From NCBI GenBank assembly GCA_046086225.1, contig JBJSXF010000186.1, positions 1 through 36,591 on the forward strand: DNA of 36,591 nucleotides, given 5' to 3'. Below the pieces are notes generated by a model, which worked only from the letters and a program-made list of their open reading frames with translations, was not told the DNA's origin and made no database searches. Source of the stretch: JBJSXF01 sp046086225 (lineage in GTDB: Bacteria; Actinomycetota; Acidimicrobiia; IMCC26256; PALSA-610). Shown piece after piece: positions 6,837-14,506 of the stretch. Made by a program: the position numbers and the translations under genes. How positions within the stretch are numbered: position 1 is the first letter of the stretch; each line of letters starts with the position of its first letter.

Positions 6837-7636
6837 GAGGTCGGGCCGTCCGCCGCGAGCGGCTCCCCCGCCGTGGTCCACGCGCCGGCGGCCGTCCGAC
6901 CCCAGCCACCCGCCGCGTGGTTGCCACCATCGACGTGCAGGGTCGTGCCGGTGACGAACCGGGCCAGGTCGGAGGCGAGGAACACCACGGCCCCGGCGAC
7001 GTCGTCCACGTGCCCGGCGATCGGCAGCGGCGTGGCGATCGGCACCTCGCCGATACCCGGGGTGGGGATCACGTCGGGGGCCACGCAGTTGACCCGAATG
7101 CGCCGGGCGCCGAGCTCGAGCGCGAGCGACTTCGTGAGGTTGGCGACCGCGGCCTTCATCGCGCTGTAGACCGCGAAGCCCGGACCGGCCCGGTGCGCCT
7201 CGATCGACGTGATGTTCACGATCGCGGCTCGGCCGTCGGTCGGCATCCGGGGTGCCACGGCCCGCACGAATGACGTGACGCTCGTGAAGTTCTCGGCGAC
7301 GAGCGCAGCCTCACCCTTGGCGGACACGTCGAGGAAGTCGGCCCGGAACCCACCGCCCGCGTTATTGACGAGCACGTCCACGCCCGGCAGTCCGGCCGTG
7401 AACGCGCGCACTGCGTCGTCGTCGCGCACGTCGAGCACCCCGGTCGTCGCGACCCGCCCCACCGCGGTCACCGCGTCGGCGGTCTCCCGCAGCCCGGCCT
7501 CGTCGCGGTCGCAGATCGCGACATCGGCGCCGAACGCGGCGACAGCCCGAGCCACGGCGGCCCCGATGCCTGCCGCGGCGCCCGTGACGAGCACCAGGCG
7601 GTCGGTGAGCAGCGCCGAATCGGGCGTGAGGGCCAT
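6833..7636 (-). CDS. Short-chain dehydrogenase/reductase
   Basis: 267-aa classical SDR using NAD(P). It shows the cofactor loop VTGAAAGIGAAVARAVA, acidic ICDRDE after beta-2 (suggesting NAD(H)), DVLVNNAGGGF, the catalytic serine in VNITSIEAHRAG and YSAMK with the catalytic Tyr/Lys. The C-terminus carries FVTGTTLHVDGGNHAAGG. It would oxidise or reduce a hydroxy/keto group, probably on a CoA-ester intermediate. It heads a two-gene operon with the LLM oxidoreductase. The ATG at 7636 is preceded by TAGCCT 9 nt upstream with no ribosome-binding site, so the mRNA is probably leaderless. It is divergent from another SDR only 26 nt away. Confidence 0.93.
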   Translation of the reverse strand: MALTPDSALLTDRLVLVTGAAAGIGAAVARAVAAFGADVAICDRDEAGLRETADAVTAVGRVATTGVLDVRDDDAVRAFTAGLPGVDVLVNNAGGGFRADFLDVSAKGEAALVAENFTSVTSFVRAVAPRMPTDGRAAIVNITSIEAHRAGPGFAVYSAMKAAVANLTKSLALELGARRIRVNCVAPDVIPTPGIGEVPIATPLPIAGHVDDVAGAVVFLASDLARFVTGTTLHVDGGNHAAGGWGRTAAGAWTTAGEPLAADGPTS

Positions 7637-7645
7637 GCGCGGCGC

Positions 7646-7655
7646 AGGCTACCGT
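7646..7655. promoter_or_regulatory. Two divergent -10 boxes sharing a TA step
   Basis: Minus strand: TAGCCT (7651-7646), 9 nt before the ATG at 7636. Plus strand: TACCGT (7650-7655), 7 nt before the GTG at 7663. The boxes share the TA at 7650-7651, so both promoters fit in a 26-nt gap and could not easily be occupied together. Confidence 0.55.
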
Positions 7656-7662
7656 CGCTTCC

Positions 7663-8448
7663 GTGACCTACGACCTGAACGGCACCCACGTCCTCGTCAC
7701 CGGCGCGTCCTCGGGCATCGGCGCCGCGCTCGCCGAGGGCTTCGCCCGGCGCGGCGCCGTCGTCGGCCTCTGCGCCCGCCGCGCCGATCGGCTCGACGAG
7801 GTGCTCGGCCGCTGCCGCGAGCACACCTCCGACTCGGTCGCCTGGACGGTCGACCTCGCCGACCTCGACGGCATCGAGACGTTCGCCCGGCGGGCGTCGG
7901 CCGACCTCGGCGGCGTCGACGTGCTCGTGAACAACGCCGGCGTTCCGAAGCGCCGGCCCGTGTTCGCGCTCGACCCGGCCACGATCGACGCGGTGATGGC
8001 GATCAACTATTCCTCGCCGGTGCGCCTCACCCTCGCCCTGCTCGACGAGATCGTGGCCCGGGCGGGCCGCTTCGTCTACGTGTCGTCGGTCGCGGCCCGG
8101 CTCTCACCGCCGTCGGAGGCGGCCTACTCGGCGAGCAAGGCTGCACTCTCGGCCTGGGCCGAGGGGCTCGAGGTCGACCTCCGCGACACCGACGCCCGGG
8201 TGCACGTGCTCTACCCGGGGGTCGTCGATACCGAACTGTTCACCCGACCCGGCAACGACCCGCTCGCCGCATCCGGCGTCGAGATGCTGCCGTTCGACGC
8301 GATCGTCGAGCCGGTGCTCACGATGATCGAGGAGGGCCGGTTCGAAACCGCAGTGCCCGACTGGTTCGCGGGCGTCATGGCGAGCCGGGCCGCCGACGTC
8401 GCCGCCTTCATCGAGGGCACCAAGGAGTTCGCCCGCAACCAGGGGTGA
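7663..8448 (+). CDS. Short-chain dehydrogenase/reductase
   Basis: 261-aa classical SDR. Cofactor motif VTGASSGIGAALAEGFARRG followed by LCARRADRL (basic residues after beta-2, typical of NADPH preference), VDLADLDG, DVLVNNAGVPKRRP, catalytic Ser in VSSVAARLSPPSEA and YSASKAALSAW. The C-terminal part lacks the usual xVDGG ending and instead runs as a helical tail, as in the DltE/YqjQ-like acyl-chain SDRs that reduce lipid aldehydes or ketones. It begins with a GTG 7 nt after the TACCGT box and is monocistronic, convergent with the aldehyde dehydrogenase. Substrate unknown. Confidence 0.92.
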   Translation: MTYDLNGTHVLVTGASSGIGAALAEGFARRGAVVGLCARRADRLDEVLGRCREHTSDSVAWTVDLADLDGIETFARRASADLGGVDVLVNNAGVPKRRPVFALDPATIDAVMAINYSSPVRLTLALLDEIVARAGRFVYVSSVAARLSPPSEAAYSASKAALSAWAEGLEVDLRDTDARVHVLYPGVVDTELFTRPGNDPLAASGVEMLPFDAIVEPVLTMIEEGRFETAVPDWFAGVMASRAADVAAFIEGTKEFARNQG

Positions 8449-8460
8449 GCGGCCGAGACG

Positions 8461-9924
8461 TCAGCCGGGCAGGCCGAGCGTCTTCGTCTCGAGGTACTCC
8501 TCGAACCCCTGGATGCCGTGCTCGCGACCGAGGCCGCTCTCTTTGTAGCCGCCGAACGGCGAGTCGGGCCCGAACCACTGCCCGCCGTTGACCGCGACCG
8601 TGCCGGTGCGGATGCGGCGGGCGACAGAGACGGCCCGGTCGAGCGACGCGCTGTTCACCGCGCCCGAGAGCCCGTACCGCGAGTTGTTGGCGATGCGCAC
8701 GGCGTCGTCGTCGTCCTCGTAGGGGATGACCGAGAGCACCGGGCCGAAGATCTCCTCCTGGGCGATCGTCGAATCGGGATCGACATCGACGAACAGCGTG
8801 GGCTGCACGAAGTAGCCCCGCTCGAACTGGGTCGCGGGACCGCCACCGACCAGGCACCGGGCCCCCTCGGCCTTGCCCTTCTCGATGTATCCGAGCACAC
8901 GCTCGCGCTGGCGGGCGTTGATGAGCGGCCCGGCCAGGTTGCCGATGTCGGTCGGGTCGCCGTAGGGGAACGCCTCGAACGCGGCGCGCACGATCTCGAC
9001 GCCCTCGTCGTAGCGCGACCGCGGCAGGAGCAAACGGGTCGTGATGGCGCAGCCCTGGCCCGAGTGCATGCAGACCATGCCCGCACCGGGCAGCACCGCC
9101 GAGAAGTCGGCGTCGTCGAGCACGATCATCGCCGACTTGCCGCCGAGTTCGAGGAAGACCCGCTTCAGCTGCTCGCCGCCCTTGGCCGCGATGCGCTTGC
9201 CGACCGTGGTCGAGCCCGTGAACGAGACCATGTCCACGTCGGGACTCCCGGTGAGCACCTCTCCGGTCGCGGCCGGGTCGAACGAGGTGACGACGTTGAA
9301 CACCCCGGCCGGGATGTCGGTCTCCTCGGCTACGAGCCGACCGATCCACGTCGCCGAGTACGGCGTGTCGGGGGCGGGCTTGAGCACGGTCGTGCACCCC
9401 GCCGCGAGCGCCGGAGCCAGCTTCGAGATGTTGAGCATGAAGGGGAAGTTCCACGGAGTGATGAGCGCCGCGACCCCGATCGGCTCCCGCACGACGAGGC
9501 GGTCGGAGGTGAGGCCGAAGAACTCGTGGACGCCGAGCCGCTGCTCCCAGTCGTAGCGATCGATGAGGTCGATGTCCCACTGCATGTCGTCGATGCAGGT
9601 GTCCTGCTGCACCGCGTAGGTGAGCCCGAGCGGCGCGCCCACCTCGGCGACGATCTGGGGGCGGAGCTCCTCCTTATGGCGGTCGAGCGCGTCACGCAGC
9701 TGCTCGAGGCACCGCTTGCGGAACGTCCGATCGGTCGCCCAGTCGGTCTCGTCGAAGGCCCGGCGCGCCGCGGCGATCGCGCGCTGCATGTCGGCCTCGG
9801 TGGCATCGGCGACCGGACCGATGACCTCCTCGGTCGCGGGGTTCACGTTGTCGTAGGTGCGTCCCCCCTCGGCCTCGACGAGCTCGCCGTCGATGAGCAT
9901 GCGGGGCTCGACATCCAGGCTCAT
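8461..9924 (-). CDS. Aldehyde dehydrogenase
   Basis: 487-aa NAD(P)-dependent aldehyde dehydrogenase, full length. Visible active-site blocks: TPWNFPF with the oxyanion Asn159, Lys182 in LKPAPDTP, the Rossmann segment SFTGSTTVGKRIA, catalytic-base Glu259 in LELGGKSA, nucleophile Cys292 in GQGCAITTR, and the cofactor-contacting EEIFGPVLSV. All catalytic residues are intact, so the enzyme should be active. The ATG at 9924 has a strong ribosome-binding site (GAGGAGG) 4 nt upstream, and a TAGGGT box lies at 9957-9952 on the same strand. It is monocistronic and divergent from the Ppx/GppA gene. It may convert an aldehyde from the lipid-like catabolism here, or serve the GlnA4-type cluster that lacks its own. 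Confidence 0.95.
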   Translation of the reverse strand: MSLDVEPRMLIDGELVEAEGGRTYDNVNPATEEVIGPVADATEADMQRAIAAARRAFDETDWATDRTFRKRCLEQLRDALDRHKEELRPQIVAEVGAPLGLTYAVQQDTCIDDMQWDIDLIDRYDWEQRLGVHEFFGLTSDRLVVREPIGVAALITPWNFPFMLNISKLAPALAAGCTTVLKPAPDTPYSATWIGRLVAEETDIPAGVFNVVTSFDPAATGEVLTGSPDVDMVSFTGSTTVGKRIAAKGGEQLKRVFLELGGKSAMIVLDDADFSAVLPGAGMVCMHSGQGCAITTRLLLPRSRYDEGVEIVRAAFEAFPYGDPTDIGNLAGPLINARQRERVLGYIEKGKAEGARCLVGGGPATQFERGYFVQPTLFVDVDPDSTIAQEEIFGPVLSVIPYEDDDDAVRIANNSRYGLSGAVNSASLDRAVSVARRIRTGTVAVNGGQWFGPDSPFGGYKESGLGREHGIQGFEEYLETKTLGLPG

Positions 9925-9951
9925 GGCACCTCCTCGGTCACGTTCGGCCGC

Positions 9952-9957
9952 ACCCTA
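9952..9957 (-). promoter_or_regulatory. -10 box TAGGGT for aldehyde dehydrogenase
   Basis: TANNNT on the minus strand, 27 nt before the ATG at 9924. Unlike most others in the window it would give a short leader holding the GAGGAGG ribosome-binding site. Confidence 0.35.
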
Positions 9958-9964
9958 TGACGGG

Positions 9965-9970
9965 TAGCGT
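9965..9970 (+). promoter_or_regulatory. -10 box TAGCGT before Ppx/GppA gene
   Basis: TANNNT ending 9 nt before the ATG at 9980, with no Shine-Dalgarno sequence. Leaderless-type start. Confidence 0.42.
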
Positions 9971-9979
9971 CGCCCGCGC

Positions 9980-11542
9980 ATGCGAATCGCTGCACTCGAC
10001 CTCGGCTCCAACTCGTTCCACCTGCTCGTGGCCGACGTGCGCCCCGACCGCACCTTCACCCGGGTCGCACGCGAGAAGGACATGCTCCGACTCGGCGACG
10101 AGGTGGCGCGCCACGGTCGTGTCACCGAGGCGGTCGCCGAGCGGGCCGTCACCTCGGTCCGCAACCTCTGCGCCCTCGCCGAGGCCCTCGGAGCCCGTGA
10201 GGTGCTCGCCAAGGCCACGAGCGCCATCCGCAGTGCCGCCAACGGGAGCGAGCTCGTCGACCGGATCGAGCGGGAGACCGGGGTCGAGATCGAGGTCATC
10301 GACGGCCGGGAGGAGGCCCGACTCATCTTCGGGGCGATCCGGGCGAGCGTGGTGATCGATCCCGCCCCCGCCCTCGGCGTCGACATCGGAGGCGGGAGCG
10401 TCGAGCTCATGGTGGGCGACGCCGGGGGTCTGGCCGATGCCCTCAGCCTGCCGCTGGGCGTGGGCCGCCTCACCGCCGAGTGCATGGAGTCCGATCCGCC
10501 GAGCAAGGTCGACCGGCGCCGCCTCGCCGAGCGGATCGGCGCCACGCTCGATCCGGCGATCGGACCGCTGCTCGCCCTCGGGCCGCGCAGCGCGATCGGC
10601 ACGAGCGGAACGCTCAACGACCTGGTCCGCATGGCCGTCGCGCTCCATGCGGACGAGACCCCGAGTGCGGTGAACGCACTCACCGCGACGCGCGCTCAGC
10701 TCGAGGCGCTGCACGAGGTGATCATGCTCGCGACGACGTCCGAGCGACGGCGTCTCCCCGGCCTCGAGGAGCCCCGGCGGGCCGAGCTCCTCCCCGCCGG
10801 CTCGACCCTCGCGCTCGCCGTACTCGACGCGTTCGAGCTCGATGCGCTCACGGCCGCCGACTGGGCCCTGCGCGAGGGCATCGTCCTCGACGCGGTCGGC
10901 GCCCATGACCCCGACGACTGGTCGGATGACCCGTACGCGCTCCGCCGGGCCTCGGTGCTCGACCTGGCCCGCCGGTGCGGATCCGACGGCGACCACACCG
11001 CCCAAGTGGCCCGGCTCGCCCTGCGCCTGTTCGACGAGACGGCCGAGCTCCACGGGCTCGCGCCGGCCGACCGCGAGGTGCTCGAGGACGCCGCCCTCCT
11101 GCACGACATCGGCCAGCACGTGTCCCGCAAAGGCCACCACCGTCACGCGGCCTACCTCGTCGAGCACGGCGAGCTGCGGGGCTTCGACCCCGACGAGATC
11201 GCGTTCCTCGCCGCGCTCGTACAGCACCACCGACGGGGCGACCCCAAGGCGTCGGAGCCCCGCTTCGGCGCGCTGGACGCGAACGACCGGGAGCGGCTGC
11301 GCCGGATGGCTGCGATCCTGCGGGTCGCCGACGGCCTCGACCGGGGCCGTCGGGGTGCGGTCACCGACCTGCGCGCCCGTATCGGCACCGACCTCGTCAC
11401 GCTCAGCCTCGATGCGCCCGACGACGATGCGCTCGAGCTCGAACGCTGGGGGGTCCGGCGCCGCCGGGAGCTCTTCGAGCGGGTGTTCGAACGCGAACTC
11501 GAGGTCGCCGAGCCCCGACGCGAGTCGGTGATTCCCGACTGA
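9980..11542 (+). CDS. ppx: Ppx/GppA phosphatase with C-terminal HD domain
   Basis: 520-aa exopolyphosphatase / pppGpp phosphohydrolase of the ASKHA fold. The phosphate loop is DLGSNSFHLLVADV at the N-terminus, the catalytic region GREEARLIFGAI near 109-120, the second phosphate motif GVDIGGGSVELMVG at 133-146, and IGTSGTLNDLVRM later. The C-terminal third is an HD-type domain: GDHTAQVARLALRLF, then ALLHDIGQHV and GHHRHAAYLVEH. It would hydrolyse polyphosphate or the pentaphosphate alarmone, linking the stringent response to phosphate stores. This is a housekeeping function, unrelated to the catabolic genes around it. Monocistronic, leaderless-type start. Whether it prefers polyphosphate or pppGpp cannot be told. 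Confidence 0.93.
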   Translation: MRIAALDLGSNSFHLLVADVRPDRTFTRVAREKDMLRLGDEVARHGRVTEAVAERAVTSVRNLCALAEALGAREVLAKATSAIRSAANGSELVDRIERETGVEIEVIDGREEARLIFGAIRASVVIDPAPALGVDIGGGSVELMVGDAGGLADALSLPLGVGRLTAECMESDPPSKVDRRRLAERIGATLDPAIGPLLALGPRSAIGTSGTLNDLVRMAVALHADETPSAVNALTATRAQLEALHEVIMLATTSERRRLPGLEEPRRAELLPAGSTLALAVLDAFELDALTAADWALREGIVLDAVGAHDPDDWSDDPYALRRASVLDLARRCGSDGDHTAQVARLALRLFDETAELHGLAPADREVLEDAALLHDIGQHVSRKGHHRHAAYLVEHGELRGFDPDEIAFLAALVQHHRRGDPKASEPRFGALDANDRERLRRMAAILRVADGLDRGRRGAVTDLRARIGTDLVTLSLDAPDDDALELERWGVRRRRELFERVFERELEVAEPRRESVIPD

Positions 11543-11557
11543 CCTGCGCCCACCCGG

Positions 11558-11577
11558 GCGCCCACCCGACCGGGCGC
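11558..11577. terminator. Hairpin between convergent genes
   Basis: GCGCCC (11558-11563) and GGGCGC (11572-11577) form a 6-bp stem with an 8-nt loop in the gap between the Ppx/GppA stop and the DUF35 stop. No T-tract follows, so terminator function is tentative. Confidence 0.3.
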
Positions 11578-11579
11578 GC

Positions 11580-12002
11580 CTACTCGGGCGCGAAGTCCAC
11601 GAAGCCCGTGTCGTCGGACGCGGGCCGGAAGACCGCCCGCACCCGCATCCCGATCCGGGCTGCTTCGGGTGCGAGGTCGGGCAGCACGCCGAGCATTCGT
11701 GCCCCCGGTTCGTCGAGGTCAACGGAGGCGACCACGAACGGCACCCGGTCGCGGAACGGCGGGATCCCGTTCTGGCGGATGACGGTGAACGAGTACACGG
11801 TGCCCCGACCCGAGGCCGTGACCCACTCGGGCCCCTCGGCCCCGCAGTGCGAGCACAGCAGCCGGGCGTAATGCTGGTGGAGCCCGCACGCCCGGCAGCG
11901 CTGAATGCGCAGCTCACCCCGGGCCGCACCCGCCCAGAACTCACTGTCCTCGGGGGTCGGTCGCGGCACCATCCACGACGGGGTCTCCGACCAGTCGCTC
12001 AC
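11580..12002 (-). CDS. DUF35 OB-fold zinc-ribbon protein
   Basis: 140-aa protein with an N-terminal rubredoxin-like zinc ribbon (Cys36, Cys39, Cys50, Cys53 in QRCRACG and LLCSHCG) followed by an OB-fold (GTVYSFTVIRQN, then PFVVASVDLDEPGARMLGVL). DUF35 proteins are obligate partners of thiolase-like enzymes; in the steroid side-chain pathway a DUF35 domain (ChsH2) assembles with the thiolase-fold aldolase Ltp2. The GTG at 12002 overlaps the stop of the thiolase-fold gene by 4 bases, matching an obligate complex. It probably supplies acyl-CoA binding surface and structural zinc rather than catalysis. Confidence 0.92.
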   Translation of the reverse strand: MSDWSETPSWMVPRPTPEDSEFWAGAARGELRIQRCRACGLHQHYARLLCSHCGAEGPEWVTASGRGTVYSFTVIRQNGIPPFRDRVPFVVASVDLDEPGARMLGVLPDLAPEAARIGMRVRAVFRPASDDTGFVDFAPE

Positions 12003-13174
12003 CGGGCCTCCGTCCCGAGCACCACCGTGGCCTGGGTCGAGAGCCAGCCGCCGCTGCCGTGCGCCACGGCCACCTCGGCCCCGGGCACCTGAGCGTCGCC
12101 CGCTTCTCCGCGCAACTGGCGCGTCGCCTCGCACAACAGGAACAGGCCGCGCATGCCGGGATGCGTGGCTGAGAGCCCGCCGCCGTCGGTGTTGGTCGGC
12201 AGCGCACCGCCGAGCCGCAGGTTGCCGCCGTCGTCGGTGACGAACGGGCCGCCTTCACCCTTGGGCGCGAACCCGAGATCCTCGAGCACGACGAGCACGG
12301 TGTACGTGAACGAGTCGTACATCGCGAACACGTCCACGTCACCCGGCGCGATGCCCGCCTCGGCGAAGGCCCGGGGTCCGCTCACCGCCGCCGCGGTCAC
12401 GGTCATGTCGGCCAGCGCGTTGATCGAGTGGTGGGTACTGCCTCCCGCTGCACCCCGCACGAACACGGGCCGGTGCGGGAGGTCGCGCGCCCGGTCGGCA
12501 GTCGTAACGATGATGCAGCAACCGCCGTCGGAGATGACGCAGCAATCGAGCTTGTGGAGCGGATCGGCGACCAGCCGCGATCCGAGCACGTCATCGACCG
12601 TGATCGGCTCGCGGTACATCGCGTTCGGGTTGCGACCGGCGTGCTCGCGGGTCTGCACCGCGATCGACGCGAGCTGCTCGGGCGTCGTGCCGTACTGGTG
12701 CATGTGGCGCTGAGCGGCCATGGCGTACGCGCCGACGAGGGTGAGACCGGTCGGCAGCTCGTAGACCATGCCGAGCGGGAGGCCGCCCGGACCCGCTCGT
12801 CCCCCACCGCCGCCGGTGCCGAGCGTGCGCCCCGACGCCGAGAGCTGGTTGTTGCCGTAGACGATCGCCACCACGTCGGCGTCGCCGTGCTGCACGGCCC
12901 GGTACGCGTGGAGCAGGTGGAACTCGAAGCTCGAGCCCCCGACGCTCGACGACTCCATCCAGCGGGGCCGCACACCGAGGTACTCGGCGAGCATCACCTC
13001 GTGCATCCCGCCGTAGCCTGCGCTCGCCAGCCCGTCGATGTCGGCCTTGGCCAGCCCGGCATCGTCGAGCGCCCGCCGGAAGGCCTGGGCCTCGAGCATG
13101 ACCGGGGACAGCGCGGGTGTCACCGGTCCGTCGGCGAGCCCGACCCCGACCACACAAACGTCCCGGAGGGCCAT
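11999..13174 (-). CDS. Thiolase-fold lipid-transfer-type protein (Ltp2-like aldolase candidate)
   Basis: 391-aa thiolase-superfamily protein of the SCP-x/Ltp type. The N-terminus ALRDVCVVGVGLADG and the MYDSFTYTVLVVLEDLGF and KGEGG segments place it there. Where a true thiolase has the acylated cysteine (CxSG, about residue 80) this protein has VGGSSFE, with Gly. The C-terminal thiolase Cys motif is replaced by AVAHGSGGW. It should therefore not work as an ordinary beta-ketothiolase. Ltp2-type enzymes that also lack the cysteine carry out retro-aldol C-C cleavage of beta-hydroxyacyl-CoA together with a DUF35 partner, which here is the next gene. The ATG at 13174 has a TAGGTT box 9 nt upstream. 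Divergent from amidohydrolase 1. Confidence 0.88.
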   Translation of the reverse strand: MALRDVCVVGVGLADGPVTPALSPVMLEAQAFRRALDDAGLAKADIDGLASAGYGGMHEVMLAEYLGVRPRWMESSSVGGSSFEFHLLHAYRAVQHGDADVVAIVYGNNQLSASGRTLGTGGGGGRAGPGGLPLGMVYELPTGLTLVGAYAMAAQRHMHQYGTTPEQLASIAVQTREHAGRNPNAMYREPITVDDVLGSRLVADPLHKLDCCVISDGGCCIIVTTADRARDLPHRPVFVRGAAGGSTHHSINALADMTVTAAAVSGPRAFAEAGIAPGDVDVFAMYDSFTYTVLVVLEDLGFAPKGEGGPFVTDDGGNLRLGGALPTNTDGGGLSATHPGMRGLFLLCEATRQLRGEAGDAQVPGAEVAVAHGSGGWLSTQATVVLGTEAR

Positions 13175-13183
13175 CGGCGCCCG

Positions 13184-13202
13184 AACCTAGCCGCCGTACA
13201 CT
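13184..13202. promoter_or_regulatory. Back-to-back divergent -10 boxes
   Basis: Minus strand TAGGTT (13189-13184), 9 nt before the ATG at 13174. Plus strand TACACT (13197-13202), 7 nt before the ATG at 13210. Both promoters fit in a 35-nt gap; neither gene has a ribosome-binding site. Confidence 0.55.
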
Positions 13203-13209
13203 CGCCCCC

Positions 13210-14487
13210 ATGCGGACCGAGGACATGATCCTGATCAGCGTCGACGACCACGTCGTCGAGCCGCCCGACGTCTTCGAGCACCACCTCCCGGCGAAGTACC
13301 GCGACATCGCCCCGCGCATCGAGCGGATGCCCGACGGCACCGACCGCTGGAAGTTCCTCGACTTCGAGATCCCCAACGTCGGCCTCAACGCGGTGACCGG
13401 ACGACCGCCCGAGGAGTACGGGATGGACCCGACGAGCTTCGACGAACTGCGCCCCGGCACCTACGACGTGCACCAGCGCCTCCTCGACATGTCGGCCAAC
13501 GGTGTGCTCGGCTCGATGAACTTCCCGTCGTTGCCCGGGTTCGCCGGCCGCTTGTTCGCCGCCGTCCCCGACAAGGACGCCGCCCTCGCCCTGTGCCGGG
13601 CCTACAACGACTGGCACATCGACGAGTGGTGCGGGGCCGCGCCCGACCGGTTCATCCCGCTCGCCATCCCCCCGATCTGGGACCCGGAGGCGATCGCCGC
13701 CGAGGTGCGCCGGGTCGCGGCCAAGGGCTGCCACGCCATCACCTTCCCCGAGAACCCCGTCCCCCTCGGGCTCCCGAGCCTGCACTCCGACCACTGGGAC
13801 CCGTTCTGGCAGGCGTGCAACGACGAGGGGACGATCGTCAACATGCATATCGGGTCGTCGTCGAAGCTGGTGATCACCGCCCCCGACGCCCCGGTCGACG
13901 TGATGATCTCCCTCCAGCCGATGGCGATCGTGCAGGCCGCCGCCGACCTCCTCTTCTCCCCCGTGTTCACCCGCTTCCCCGACGTCACCGTCGCGCTCTC
14001 CGAGGGCGGCATCGGGTGGGTGCCCTACTTCCTCGAGCGGGTCGATCACACCTTCGACACCCACCACGCCTGGACCCTCGCCGACTTCGGCGGTCGCCGT
14101 CCGAGCGAGGTGTTCCTGGAGCGGGTCGTGCTGTGCTTCATCGAGGACGACTTCGGCGCCCGCCACGCCCGCGAGATCGGCACCGACCGCATCTGCATCG
14201 AGACCGATTACCCGCACAGCGACGCCATCTGGCCCGACGCGCCCGAGCGACTCGCCGCCGGCTTCGCGCCGACCGACCTCACCGACGACGAGATCGATGC
14301 CATGACCCACCGCAACGCCATGCGGCTCTTCCGCTTCGACCCGTTCGCGACCCGACCTCGCGAGCGCTGCACCGTCGGGGCGTTGCGGGCCGAGGCCGAG
14401 GGTCACGACGTCTCGATCGTGGCCAAGGGCCGCCGCCGCGAGCCCACCGGGCCGATGACCCTGGCGAGCTTCGCACCGACGGCCTGA
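13210..14487 (+). CDS. Amidohydrolase_2-family metal-dependent hydrolase (paralogue 1)
   Basis: 425-aa TIM-barrel protein of the ACMSD-like amidohydrolase_2 family, whose members hydrolyse or decarboxylate with one divalent metal. Metal-ligand candidates: the Asp-x-His of SVDDHVVEPP (Asp12/His14) in place of HxH, His213 in NMHIGSSS, Asp333 in ETDYPHSD, with Glu265 in LSEGGIGW. Unlike its paralogue at 19010 it has a C-terminal extension of about 70 residues past the barrel. The ATG at 13210 is preferred over an upstream in-frame GTG because TACACT lies 7 nt before it and the extra residues would overlap the divergent thiolase-fold gene. Similar proteins cluster with lipid catabolism genes; the substrate is not known to me. 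Confidence 0.88.
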   Translation: MRTEDMILISVDDHVVEPPDVFEHHLPAKYRDIAPRIERMPDGTDRWKFLDFEIPNVGLNAVTGRPPEEYGMDPTSFDELRPGTYDVHQRLLDMSANGVLGSMNFPSLPGFAGRLFAAVPDKDAALALCRAYNDWHIDEWCGAAPDRFIPLAIPPIWDPEAIAAEVRRVAAKGCHAITFPENPVPLGLPSLHSDHWDPFWQACNDEGTIVNMHIGSSSKLVITAPDAPVDVMISLQPMAIVQAAADLLFSPVFTRFPDVTVALSEGGIGWVPYFLERVDHTFDTHHAWTLADFGGRRPSEVFLERVVLCFIEDDFGARHAREIGTDRICIETDYPHSDAIWPDAPERLAAGFAPTDLTDDEIDAMTHRNAMRLFRFDPFATRPRERCTVGALRAEAEGHDVSIVAKGRRREPTGPMTLASFAPTA

Positions 14488-14506
14488 GCCCGAACGACCG
14501 ATTCGC

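Noticed and set aside
9938..11944. Minus-strand open frame of about 670 codons antisense to the Ppx/GppA gene
   Set aside because: No recognisable domain, and it overlaps a complete conserved gene on the other strand.
13117..13209. N-terminal extension of amidohydrolase 1
   Set aside because: It overlaps the divergent thiolase-fold gene and its promoter; the paralogue at 19010 starts at the equivalent conserved SVDDH region.
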